Assembly (NCBI GenBank): GCA_902825985.1
Contig: CADEDC010000064.1
Span: forward strand, 1-32,821
Direction: 5' to 3'
Source of the DNA: an uncultured Acidobacteriota bacterium
Lineage (GTDB): Bacteria; Acidobacteriota; Vicinamibacteria; Vicinamibacterales; CAVVIG01
Length of the DNA: 32,821 bases
The notes beneath the pieces were generated by a model. That model saw only the letters and a program-made list of their open reading frames with translations, ran no database searches and had not been told where the DNA came from. Below, in pieces: positions 17,597-26,177 of the stretch. Positions within the stretch are counted from its first letter, which is position 1; the number at the start of each line of letters is the position of its first letter. The position numbers were made by a program, and so were the translations under genes.

Positions 17597-17956
17597 GTGA
17601 CATCGATCGAAGACACAGGGGCCGGCGCCGAGCGCCCGCCTTCAGCGAAACGGCGGGAGCGGACCAGGCGGGTGGCGCATCTGCTCATCCTGTCGTTTGC
17701 CGCCATCATGCTGGTGGACGCCATCGTGGGTGACCAGGGCGTCGTGGCGCTGGGGCGCGCCCGCGAAGAATTCGGCCGCATGAACGAGCAGGTCCGCCGC
17801 CTCAAGGCCGAGAACGACCAGATGCGCAAGCAGAACCTGCGGCTGCGCGAGGATCGCGGGGCGCTCGAAGAAGCCGCCCGCCGGGATCTCGGCCTGATGA
17901 AACCTGGCGAGAAGGTCTTCATCATCAAAGACCTCCCCTCGCCGTCCCACCCCTGA
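17597..17956 (+). CDS. ftsB: FtsB/DivIC-type septum formation initiator
   Basis: A 119-residue bitopic membrane protein from a GTG start. A basic cytoplasmic N-terminus (about 1-26) is followed by one transmembrane helix (VAHLLILSFAAIMLVDAIVG, about 26-45). A periplasmic coiled coil (EEFGRMNEQVRRLKAENDQM and on to about 90) leads to the family-typical RRDLGLMKPGEKVFII. It would join the FtsL/FtsQ complex in the divisome. Its position away from a division cluster is common for ftsB. No clear Shine-Dalgarno was seen, so the start is approximate. It converges with glnB. Confidence 0.82.
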   Translation: MTSIEDTGAGAERPPSAKRRERTRRVAHLLILSFAAIMLVDAIVGDQGVVALGRAREEFGRMNEQVRRLKAENDQMRKQNLRLREDRGALEEAARRDLGLMKPGEKVFIIKDLPSPSHP

Positions 17957-17964
17957 CCGAGCAC

Positions 17965-18008
17965 CGGCCAGGCCTGGCCGCCGCGAGCTCCAACCTGCCG
18001 AGCTCGCG
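17965..18008. terminator. Tandem hairpins between convergent ftsB and glnB
   Basis: A perfect 16-bp palindrome (CGGCCAGGCCTGGCCG, 17965-17980) is followed two bases later by a 9-bp stem, CGCGAGCTC (17982-17990) against GAGCTCGCG (18000-18008), with a 9-base loop. They fill the 75-base convergent gap and probably stop transcription from both sides. Confidence 0.55.
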
Positions 18009-18031
18009 TCAGCCGACAGTCGTCGTGCCGC

Positions 18032-18361
18032 CTAGACTTCCTTCTCGCCGGTCCGGATGCGGTAGCTTTCGCTGACCGGAATCACGAACACACGTCCGTC
18101 TCCGATTTCCCCCGTGCGGGCCGCTTCGATGATCGCCTTGATGGCATCGTCGGCGAGCGAGTCGGCGAGAACGACTTCCACCTCCATCTTCGGCAGCAGG
18201 CTGACGTTGTACTCCTGTCCGCGATAGATGGCGGTGTGCCCCTTCTGCTTGCCGTGGCCCCGCACTTCGGTGACCGTCATGCCGGAGATGTGCAGCTTCT
18301 CGAGGGCGTTCTTCACATCGTCTACTTTGTTCGGTCGAACGATCGCTTTGATCAGTTTCAT
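18032..18361 (-). CDS. glnB: Nitrogen regulatory protein PII
   Basis: A 109-residue PII signal protein. MKLIKAIVRPNKVDDVKNAL opens the fold; the T-loop reads KQKGHTAIYRGQEYNV with Tyr51 at the uridylylation position. LPKMEVEVVLADSLADDAI and ARTGEIGDGRVFVIPVSE are the B- and C-loop signatures that bind ATP/ADP and 2-oxoglutarate. It ends a few residues short of the E. coli protein. Its ATG overlaps the glnD stop (ATGA), with GGAGG inside the end of glnD, so the PII target and its modifying enzyme are translationally coupled. The next genes include an ammonium transporter, a classic PII partner. Confidence 0.95.
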   Translation of the reverse strand: MKLIKAIVRPNKVDDVKNALEKLHISGMTVTEVRGHGKQKGHTAIYRGQEYNVSLLPKMEVEVVLADSLADDAIKAIIEAARTGEIGDGRVFVIPVSESYRIRTGEKEV

Positions 18362-21006
18362 GGGCGTCCCTCCAGAACGCGTTGCAGATTACCTGTCAGG
18401 TCCGCGAGTTGCGGCGCCGACAGTTTCTTCCCTTCTCTCGTCAGATGGAACACGTCGATGGCACGGCGCCCCTCGGTCGAGATGAGGACCAGATCGACGT
18501 CACAACCGGACTCCGACATGGCCCGGCTCATGCGGTAGAGCAGGCCGAGCGCGTTCTCCGCCACGATTTCCACGATGGTATAGCGGGGCGAGGACTCGTT
18601 GTCGAAATGGATGACCGGCGCGAAACCGGGGAGCCGGCGGCGCATCGCGCCTTCCTCCCGCCCGCGCAGCCGCGCGGCGACGTCCAGAGTGCCGGCCACC
18701 ACCTCTTCCAGCTTCTTGACGATCGTGCGGTCGCCACCGTCGTTGAGCGCCAGAAAGCGCTCCAGGTCATTGAAATGGAACGAGTCGACGACCAGGCCGT
18801 CGGGCTTGGTGAACGCGTAGCCGCGCAGGATGTCCATGCCATACAGCGACAGCACGCCGGAAAAGTTCGAGAACAGGAACGGCTGGTCGTGGGTCAGCAC
18901 GGTCAGTTCCCACTCGGTGTCCTTGCGCTTCAGCCAGGTCTTGATGAGCCCCGGGCGCAGGTTCTTCGCGAGCCGGACGTGGGCGTAGACCGCCTCGCGC
19001 GAGAACAGCTGGAGGTAGCGGCGCGGCAGCCCCTTCAGGAAACCGTCGATGTCGTCGGCCGACAGGTCGCCCGGCCGGCTGCCGATGACGTCGGCGACCA
19101 GTGCCGCCTGCGTGCTATCGATGACCTCGTCGCCGTAGGCCACGGTGAGGTGGTTGTAGGTGTCGACGTAGAGCCGCCACAGCAGCTCTTCCTTCCATGG
19201 CGTCAGCGTCTCGCGACTGACGGCTTCGACGTCGGCGAGCGTCATCAGGCAGAGCAGCTTGAGCCGCTCTTCGGTGCCGACGAGGGCGGCGAAACTGCCG
19301 ACGATCTGCGGATCCTCGGTGTCGCGCCGGAACGCGACGAGCGACATCCGCAGGTGCTGCCCGACCAGGAACCGCACCGTGTCGCGCTCGTCGTCCTCGA
19401 GCCGCAGCCGGTCGCACATCTTCGCGATCAGGCGCTCGCTCTCGGCCGCGTGATCGTCATCGTCTCGCCACTTGCCGATGTCGTGGTACAGCAGCGACAG
19501 TACGAGCAGTTCCGGCTGATGCACCTCACCGAGCAGTCGGCCGAAGCGGGCCCGGTCGGGCGCGGCGGCGGTGAGCCGCTCCAGATTGCGGATGGTCAGC
19601 AGGGTGTGCTCGTCCACCGTGTACTTGTGGTAGAAGTCGCGCACGACGCGGCAGTCGATGCGCTTGAACTCCGGCATGATCTGCCCGAGCAGCCCCGCCT
19701 CGTGCATCTCGGACAACCGGTCGTAGAGTCCGGCCTTCGGCGCCAGCAGCGCGAGCAGCCCCTGGCGGTGCTCCGCGGTCTTCAGGAAGTCGTCGGGCGA
19801 GAAGCGGCCGACGTTCTGCTGAATGCAGGCGAGGGAGTCGTCGGCGACACCACAGCCGGCGTCGATCGCGGCCTGGAAGAGCGCCACCCAGGTCTCCGGG
19901 TGATCGGCCGCCTGCCGGACGTCCAGGAAGCGGATGCCGTCGACCGCCCGGACCATGTTCGGGCCGGCCGGTGTCGGCGCCGCGCGCAGGGCCCAGCGCA
20001 GCGAGCGGTCGATCACCCGCGCGTGCCTGAAGTAGTCGCTCATGAACCGCTCGACGCACTGGCGCGGCGAGCTGCCGGTATAGCCGAGCCGCTCGGCAGC
20101 CTTCTCCTGGATTTCGTGCCGCAGCACGTTGTGATGGCGTCCGGCCTCGAGGTGCAGCACCGAGCGCACCCGCAGCAGGAACTCCTCCGCGTCCTCGAGC
20201 GCACGCGCCCCCGACCCGCCCTGCGCGAGCAGCGTCGGATCGGTCAGCATCGCGATGGTCTGGGCGCCGAACAGGTCGCGCAGGCCGCCCGGCGAGTCCT
20301 TCACGTCCGGTTCGAGCTGATACAGCGTGTCGTTGAACTTGGCGTGCCGCTCGGCAATCAGCGTCTTCAGCGCATCCAGGGTTCGCGTCGCGGTCCGCGC
20401 CGAGTGCGACCGGGCGAAGAACGCGTCGAGCAGCGTCGCATCGCCGACCACGGGACGGGCATCGGTCAGGGCGAGGAGGAACTCCGGGTTGTCCTCCTCG
20501 AGCGCCCGCCCCTCCTCCACCTCGCGCACGTGGTGGCCGATCGTCAGGCCGAGATCCCACAGCGGATTCAGGAAGGCGTGCAGGAAGCGCTCGGCCGGCG
20601 CCGCGATCGGGCCCGAGAACATCAGGAGCAGGTCGATATCCGAGTGCAGGCAGAGCTCACGCCGGCCGTATCCACCGAGCGCGAACACCGCGACCGGCTG
20701 CGTCACCGGACCGGCGTCGGCGAACAGCTGCTGGATGAGCGCGTCCATGCGATGCGAGTACTGCCGCATGGCCTGTCGTCCGCCTTCGCCACGGGCCGAG
20801 GCGGCCGTGAGTTCGCTGCGGGCGACCTGCAGCCGCTCCGCCCGAATCGCGTGAGGGTCTGGTCCGCTCGGTCCGGTTATGTGGGTTGCCGCCATTGCGA
20901 GTGTCGGAGTGAAACCGAAAGCCGTATCGTACGCGGAAACGCGCGGTCCGAACAGCATCTCTCGGCCCCGAACCGATCCGGATGGGGCGAACAGGCCGCG
21001 CCGCAT
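18358..21006 (-). CDS. glnD: Bifunctional [PII] uridylyltransferase/uridylyl-removing enzyme
   Basis: An 882-residue nitrogen sensor that uridylylates PII when glutamine is low and reverses this when it is high. The nucleotidyltransferase motif ALGGYGRRELCLHSDIDLLL is near residue 110. The HD phosphohydrolase motif LLYHDIGKWRDDDD is near 505. Two ACT domains near 710 (FSNFSGVLSLYGMDILRGYA) and 810 (VEIVAENALGLLYRMSRAM) sense glutamine. The start at 21006 is preferred since its ATG shares a base with the preceding stop (TGATG) and AGGGG lies upstream; in-frame ATGs at 20958 and 20895 are alternatives. Length matches E. coli GlnD (890). Confidence 0.93.
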   Translation of the reverse strand: MRRGLFAPSGSVRGREMLFGPRVSAYDTAFGFTPTLAMAATHITGPSGPDPHAIRAERLQVARSELTAASARGEGGRQAMRQYSHRMDALIQQLFADAGPVTQPVAVFALGGYGRRELCLHSDIDLLLMFSGPIAAPAERFLHAFLNPLWDLGLTIGHHVREVEEGRALEEDNPEFLLALTDARPVVGDATLLDAFFARSHSARTATRTLDALKTLIAERHAKFNDTLYQLEPDVKDSPGGLRDLFGAQTIAMLTDPTLLAQGGSGARALEDAEEFLLRVRSVLHLEAGRHHNVLRHEIQEKAAERLGYTGSSPRQCVERFMSDYFRHARVIDRSLRWALRAAPTPAGPNMVRAVDGIRFLDVRQAADHPETWVALFQAAIDAGCGVADDSLACIQQNVGRFSPDDFLKTAEHRQGLLALLAPKAGLYDRLSEMHEAGLLGQIMPEFKRIDCRVVRDFYHKYTVDEHTLLTIRNLERLTAAAPDRARFGRLLGEVHQPELLVLSLLYHDIGKWRDDDDHAAESERLIAKMCDRLRLEDDERDTVRFLVGQHLRMSLVAFRRDTEDPQIVGSFAALVGTEERLKLLCLMTLADVEAVSRETLTPWKEELLWRLYVDTYNHLTVAYGDEVIDSTQAALVADVIGSRPGDLSADDIDGFLKGLPRRYLQLFSREAVYAHVRLAKNLRPGLIKTWLKRKDTEWELTVLTHDQPFLFSNFSGVLSLYGMDILRGYAFTKPDGLVVDSFHFNDLERFLALNDGGDRTIVKKLEEVVAGTLDVAARLRGREEGAMRRRLPGFAPVIHFDNESSPRYTIVEIVAENALGLLYRMSRAMSESGCDVDLVLISTEGRRAIDVFHLTREGKKLSAPQLADLTGNLQRVLEGRP

Positions 21007-21173
21007 CACCGCCCCTGACGACGCGAGGGCAGTCGGCGACGGGCGTCGAGGACGGTCATGCCGCCGGCCAGGGCGACCCCGACGAGGACTGACGCGGCCG
21101 GCACGCCCAGCTGCAGCAGCAACGCTCCGACGATTCCGGCGGCGCCGCCGAAGAACAACCACTTGGTACGCAT
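21006..21173 (-). CDS. Small two-helix membrane protein ahead of glnD
   Basis: A 55-residue protein (from the ATG at 21173; a GTG at 21230 would give 74 residues). MRTKWLFFGGAAGIVGALLL and PAASVLVGVALAGGMTVLDA are two short hydrophobic helices, with a basic tail RRRLPSRRQGR facing the cytoplasm. Its TGA overlaps the glnD ATG by one base, so translation is probably coupled. I do not recognise a family. The coupling makes it likely to be a real gene, and its possible link to PII or ammonium signalling is only positional. Confidence 0.5.
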   Translation of the reverse strand: MRTKWLFFGGAAGIVGALLLQLGVPAASVLVGVALAGGMTVLDARRRLPSRRQGR

Positions 21174-21294
21174 CTGGCCCGGCTGTTGAGCAAAAGCCTC
21201 ACCAGCCGGCGGCGGCCGCGCCCGCGGCACCGAGTGGCGTGAAATCCGAACAAATCACCGAAATCGACCCCGGCCAGGCAGGCGGCGGCAATGC

Positions 21295-21334
21295 ACACAC
21301 ATGTAGGTGCGGTCCCGGGGGTATACACAAATGT
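21295..21334. promoter_or_regulatory. Paired ACA-N4-TGT dyads upstream of the glnD operon
   Basis: ACA-CACA-TGT (21295-21304) and ACA-CAAA-TGT (21325-21334) start exactly 30 bases apart, and the 12-base CACA(C/A)ATGTAGG core is repeated. They lie 120-160 bases upstream of the small gene that heads the glnD-glnB operon. A weak minus-strand -10, TATACC, sits between them (21325-21320). Operator function is inferred. Confidence 0.45.
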
Positions 21335-21357
21335 AGGATTACCGGAGCGGGCGCCGG

Positions 21358-22182
21358 CTAGTACCGGAATCGGAGGCCGACCATCCCGACGACGGTGGTC
21401 CGCTCGCCGGCATGCCGCTGCCGTGGGGTGTCTCCGAGGAGGTAGACGTCGGCGCCGCCGTGCAGCTGCCAGACGCCGAAATCGCCGGCAGCGCCAATCG
21501 GCCACGCCAGATGGACGCCCACATCGAGGAAGCCGAATCGCCGGTCGCCGGCGAAGCCCTGGTAGTAGTGCTGCAGGCTCAGGCCGACCGTTGCCGGAAT
21601 GGTGATGGTGCCCTTGATGGCGCCGACGCGCAGTTCGGGCGCGATGCCCAGTTCGAGGTACGAGCCGACGCCCTCGTCCACACCGTCAGCGGCGCCCGCG
21701 AGTTCGAAAGCCGCCAGCCCCGACGGGTTGAGCCAGCCGCGCCGTGCGACCCGGATCGCCAGTTCCTGACGCGTCTCGAACAGTCCGTTCGGGCTGGTAT
21801 AGGCGGTCCAGGTTGCCCCGGCCGTGACGTCGCCGCCGATCGGCAGCACCATGCCGGCCGAGAACCGCTCTTCGTAGTGCAGCCGGGCGGTCGGGCCATC
21901 GAGGCCGGATGACCCGCTCAGGAGGGCGTGCCAGGTTCCGAGCGTGACGACCGCTTCGCCGAGCCGGACCGCGAGTTCGGCCGACGGCGTGAGGCTGATT
22001 TGCGGATCGGACTCCTGAATCAGGCCGCGAAACACGTACGATGACGGCACATCGAGAGCGCCGCCCAGGGTCAGGGCGCCGGTGTTCGGCTGGGCGCCGG
22101 CGGTTCCCGCCGCCAGTGCCCCGGCGGCGACCATCAGGCCGACCAGCGCCCCGCATCGACCCCGCGTCGGTAATCCCGTCAT
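21358..22182 (-). CDS. TorF-family putative outer-membrane porin
   Basis: A 274-residue exported barrel. The ATG at 22182 is chosen because a GGAGAGG Shine-Dalgarno lies 7 bases upstream. A signal peptide (ALVGLMVAAGALAAGTAGAQ, cleavage near residue 31) precedes GGALDVPSSYVFRGLIQESD, close to the SNYVFRGISQ hallmark of TorF-type porins. Amphipathic strands continue (AGATWTAYTSPNGLFETRQE, SYLELGIAPELRVG, GFLDVGVHLAWPIG) and the chain ends TVVGMVGLRFRY, an aromatic terminus as in BAM substrates. Its place between glnD and the divergent ammonium transporter suggests uptake of a nitrogen source across the outer membrane; substrate unknown. Confidence 0.75.
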   Translation of the reverse strand: MTGLPTRGRCGALVGLMVAAGALAAGTAGAQPNTGALTLGGALDVPSSYVFRGLIQESDPQISLTPSAELAVRLGEAVVTLGTWHALLSGSSGLDGPTARLHYEERFSAGMVLPIGGDVTAGATWTAYTSPNGLFETRQELAIRVARRGWLNPSGLAAFELAGAADGVDEGVGSYLELGIAPELRVGAIKGTITIPATVGLSLQHYYQGFAGDRRFGFLDVGVHLAWPIGAAGDFGVWQLHGGADVYLLGDTPRQRHAGERTTVVGMVGLRFRY

Positions 22183-22563
22183 TCGCACGCCTCTCCCCCT
22201 GCCGCCGCTGCGGCTCTCCTACGGTACCACCAGACGCGGCTGCACCGGCGCCCGGAGCGGACACGGTCGTGACCGCCGGACCGATCGCCGGCGCGACGGC
22301 GCCTGCCGCGAGGGCCTGATGCCCAATACAGACATGTTTGTCTGGATCATAGGTAACATCGACACAATTGTCGCCCGCGACCACTCGACGCAGAGCCACG
22401 TAAACCATTTTACTTGTGCCACTTACGGTGAACAGCCAGGGATCGCGACCGTGGCGTGTCGCTTGCGAATCAGCTGGACGGGGCGCACGCGGGGACGTGT
22501 GCGTGGGAACAGCGGTCAGGGCGGCCGGCCGTTCGGCACGGCGGACCCACACGAGGTGTGAGC
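22183..22563. other. Divergent intergenic region between the porin and amt genes
   Basis: About 380 bases with no supported gene, AT-richer between 22320 and 22440. It contains the paired dyads listed at 22332-22371, a minus-strand TATGAT between them (22351-22346), and a separate GTAAA-N4-TTTAC dyad at 22400-22413 that includes a minus-strand TAAAAT. I found no clean sigma-54 promoter or NtrC site. Confidence 0.6.
22332..22371. promoter_or_regulatory. Paired ACA-N4-TGT dyads between the porin and amt genes
   Basis: ACA-TGTT-TGT (22332-22341; arms extend to CAGACA/TGTCTG) and ACA-CAAT-TGT (22362-22371; arms extend to CGACA/TGTCG) begin exactly 30 bases apart. Both share GACA-N4-TGTC. A TATGAT -10 for the porin lies between them. 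The same core and spacing occur upstream of the glnD operon. Confidence 0.5.
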
Positions 22564-23790
<1,227 letters not shown>

Positions 23791-23911
23791 GCGGCGGCGA
23801 GCACGGCGCCGGAAAACTCCCGGCAGCCCGGCCTGGGCTTGGTGTAGGCTCGACACTCAGCGGTCGCGAGGACGCCGGGATGGCCCGTGTTCCGCGAACC
23901 CCGGAGGCTGA

Positions 23912-25588
23912 ATGGATTCGAACCTGCTGAAGACCAAGTCCATCGAGCAACTGATCGGCGACGCCGAGCACGGTGGCAAGGGACTCAAGCGAAGCCTCAC
24001 GGCGTGGGATCTGACCCTGCTGGGCATCGGCGCCATCATCGGCACCGGCATCTTCGTGCTGACCGGCACGGCGGCGGCGAACCAGGCGGGTCCGGCCATC
24101 ATGGCGTCGTACCTGGCCGCCGGTCTCGCGTGTGGATTCGCCGCGCTCTGCTACGCCGAGTTCGCGTCGATGATTCCGGTTGCCGGCAGTGCCTACACGT
24201 ACGCGTACGCGACGATGGGCGAACTGTTCGCCTGGATCATCGGGTGGGATCTCATTCTCGAGTATGCCGTCGGTTCGATGACCGTCGCCATCGGCTGGAG
24301 CGGCTACATGCAGAAGCTGCTGTCGGGTGCCGGCATCGCACTGCCGATCTGGATGTCGGCGGCTCCCGGCGCCGCCACCGCGGGGGCGGTCGTCAATCTG
24401 CCGGCGGTGCTGATCGTGCTGGCGATCACGGCATTGCTGGTCGTCGGGATCCGCGAGAGCGCCCGCTTCAATGCCCTGATGGTCGCCATCAAGCTGATTG
24501 CGGTGGTGTTCTTCATCGGCGCCGGTGCGGTCTACGTCAAGCCGGAGAACTGGAACCCATTCGCCCCGTATGGCTGGGCCGGCGTGATGGGCGCCGCCGG
24601 CGTCGTCTTCTTCGCGTATATCGGCTTCGACGCGGTGTCGACGACCGCGGAGGAGGCGAAGCACCCGCAGCGCGACCTGCCCATCGGCATCATCGCCTCG
24701 CTCGTCATCTGCACCACGCTGTACCTGGCCGTCGCCGCGGTGCTGTCGGGCATCGTGCCGGTGCTGGCGTACAAGGACGACCAGGCCTTTCTCAATGCCC
24801 CGGTGGCCTTCGCCCTCAGCCTCATCGGCCAGGATTGGGCGGCCTACCTGGTGTCGGCCGGCGCCGTCGCCGGCATCACGTCAGTGCTGCTCGTCATGCT
24901 CATGAGCCAGCCGCGCATCTTCTTCGCGATGAGCCGCGACGGCCTGCTGCCGCAAGGCGTGAGCAAGGTGCATCCGACCTTCGGCACCCCCTATATCACG
25001 ACGATCATCACCGGCGTGATCGTCGCCATCGTCGCCGGCTTGACGCAGATTCAGACCGTCGGCGAGATGACCTCCATCGGTACGCTCTTCGCGTTCGCGA
25101 TCGTCTGCGGCGCGGTTCTGGTCCTGCGGGTCCAGCGTCCCGACGCGCACCGTCCGTTCAGGGCGCCGGGCGGCGCGCTCCTGCCGGTCCTCGGCATCCT
25201 GTCGTGCACCTACCTGATGCTGAACCTGCCGATTGTCACCTGGGTGCGATTCCTGGTCTGGCTCGATATCGGCATGGTGATCTACTGGGTGTACGGCCGC
25301 CGCAAGAGCCCGCTCGTCGATCGTGAGGAGGCGGCGGCGAGAACCTGGGTTCAGCTGCTGGCCAACTCGGTCTACGTGTTCGGTCTGCTGGCGGTCTTCA
25401 ACTCGCTGTGCGTCACGGTGCTGGCGTACATGACCGAGTTCGGCGTGACCAGCGAGACCATCGCGAAGTGGCACGAGATCGGGATCACGCCGGAGGCGGC
25501 GGACGCGTTTGCGCTGCGAACGCTCGGCGTCTCGGTGCTGGTCCTCGCGGTCGGCTGGGGGATGCGGAAGGCGGCCGGCGCGAAGTAG
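23912..25588 (+). CDS. APC-superfamily amino acid permease
   Basis: A 558-residue polytopic membrane protein with about 14 hydrophobic segments. The start LKRSLTAWDLTLLGIGAIIG, followed by TGIFVLTG, is the classic APC first helix with the GIGAIIGTGIF unwound substrate site. GFAALCYAEFASMIPVAGSA and FFAYIGFDAVSTTAEEAKHPQRD are further conserved elements of cationic-amino-acid (CAT/YfnA-like) permeases. Two extra C-terminal helices extend it beyond the 12-TM core. GGAGG stands 4 bases before the ATG. It follows amt by 121 bases and could share nitrogen control, but no operator copy was seen in that gap. Confidence 0.9.
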   Translation: MDSNLLKTKSIEQLIGDAEHGGKGLKRSLTAWDLTLLGIGAIIGTGIFVLTGTAAANQAGPAIMASYLAAGLACGFAALCYAEFASMIPVAGSAYTYAYATMGELFAWIIGWDLILEYAVGSMTVAIGWSGYMQKLLSGAGIALPIWMSAAPGAATAGAVVNLPAVLIVLAITALLVVGIRESARFNALMVAIKLIAVVFFIGAGAVYVKPENWNPFAPYGWAGVMGAAGVVFFAYIGFDAVSTTAEEAKHPQRDLPIGIIASLVICTTLYLAVAAVLSGIVPVLAYKDDQAFLNAPVAFALSLIGQDWAAYLVSAGAVAGITSVLLVMLMSQPRIFFAMSRDGLLPQGVSKVHPTFGTPYITTIITGVIVAIVAGLTQIQTVGEMTSIGTLFAFAIVCGAVLVLRVQRPDAHRPFRAPGGALLPVLGILSCTYLMLNLPIVTWVRFLVWLDIGMVIYWVYGRRKSPLVDREEAAARTWVQLLANSVYVFGLLAVFNSLCVTVLAYMTEFGVTSETIAKWHEIGITPEAADAFALRTLGVSVLVLAVGWGMRKAAGAK

Positions 25589-25596
25589 CCCAGGCG

Positions 25597-25612
25597 CGCC
25601 GGAGGGCCGGCG
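25597..25612 (+). terminator. Short GC hairpin after the permease gene
   Basis: CGCCGG and CCGGCG form a perfect 6-bp stem around an AGGG loop, 8 bases after the stop. There is no T-tract, so termination is a weak inference. Confidence 0.35.
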
Positions 25613-25659
25613 TGGCCAGATGCCAGCGCCGCGTCCCGCCTGTCGGTCCCCCCCGCGCC

Positions 25660-25681
25660 GCCGACAATCCGGCAGTGCCGG
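25660..25681 (+). promoter_or_regulatory. 22-nt conserved element, copy 1 (upstream of cytochrome c unit)
   Basis: GCCGACAATCCG is followed by G-CAGTG-C-CGG, forming the dyad CCGG-CAGTG-CCGG. The other copy at 29885-29906 is identical at 20 of 22 positions, and the two differences are compensatory. It lies 111 bases upstream of the cytochrome c start codon. It may be a DNA operator or a short RNA hairpin. Confidence 0.5.
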
Positions 25682-25756
25682 CCGCGCGTCGTGTCGACCC
25701 GGGCCGGCCAACCGCCGCATCGTGCGATTTCATGAGGATTTCAAGGGTGGCAGGCT

Positions 25757-25781
25757 CGTTGCTACGTCAACCGCAGCAACG
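25757..25781 (+). promoter_or_regulatory. Hairpin abutting the cytochrome c ribosome-binding site
   Basis: CGTTGCT (25757-25763) and AGCAACG (25775-25781) are perfect inverted copies with an 11-base loop. The right arm ends at the first G of the GGGAGG ribosome-binding site (25781-25786), which serves the TTG start at 25793. It could tune translation or be a coincidence. The sequence CGTTGCTACG recurs at 29851-29860. Confidence 0.35.
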
Positions 25782-25792
25782 GGAGGTGCGAC

Positions 25793-26125
25793 TTGAAGAC
25801 TCAGACGATTCTCGCGGTCATCCTGGGCGTCGGACTCGCGGCAACGGCGTCAGCGCAGGACAAGGTCGCCAAAGGCGAACAGGTCTACGCTGCGCAGAAG
25901 TGTTCGATGTGTCACGCCATCGGCGGCAAGGGGAACGCCAAGGGCCCCCTGGACAAGTTCGGCGCCAAGAACGTCCCGGAAGCGGACATCCGGGCCTGGC
26001 TCACCGATCCGAAAGCGATGGCAGCCAAGTACAAGACGCAGCGGAAGCCTGACATGCGCGCCTATCCGAGTCTGCCGAAGGATGATGTCGACGCCCTCGT
26101 GGCGTACATGCAGTCGCTGAAGTAG
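25793..26125 (+). CDS. Periplasmic monoheme cytochrome c
   Basis: A 110-residue exported class I cytochrome c from a TTG start with GGGAGG 6 bases upstream. The signal peptide runs to TASA-Q (about residue 21). CSMCH at 37-41 binds heme, and Met88 in KPDMRAYPSL is the likely sixth ligand. The C-terminal DDVDALVAYMQSLK helix is typical. It probably shuttles electrons in the periplasm and is the first gene of the cytochrome locus; the 11-heme gene starts 52 bases downstream. No ATG lies near the signal-peptide start, so TTG is the best reading. Confidence 0.88.
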   Translation: MKTQTILAVILGVGLAATASAQDKVAKGEQVYAAQKCSMCHAIGGKGNAKGPLDKFGAKNVPEADIRAWLTDPKAMAAKYKTQRKPDMRAYPSLPKDDVDALVAYMQSLK

Positions 26126-26177
26126 TCCTCTCGGACCCGTCGCCGCGGTCGAGTTGGCAACCGGATCGGATCGGCCT

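Noticed and set aside
22416..22431. A TGGCAC on the minus strand near 22423, considered as a sigma-54 -24 element for the porin.
   Set aside because: The matching position for the -12 element reads AAAT rather than TTGC/TTGCA, so the promoter consensus fails.
23791..23911. A GCCGG/CCGGC hairpin after amt as a terminator.
   Set aside because: Only five base pairs with no T-tract, not distinguishable from background in this composition.
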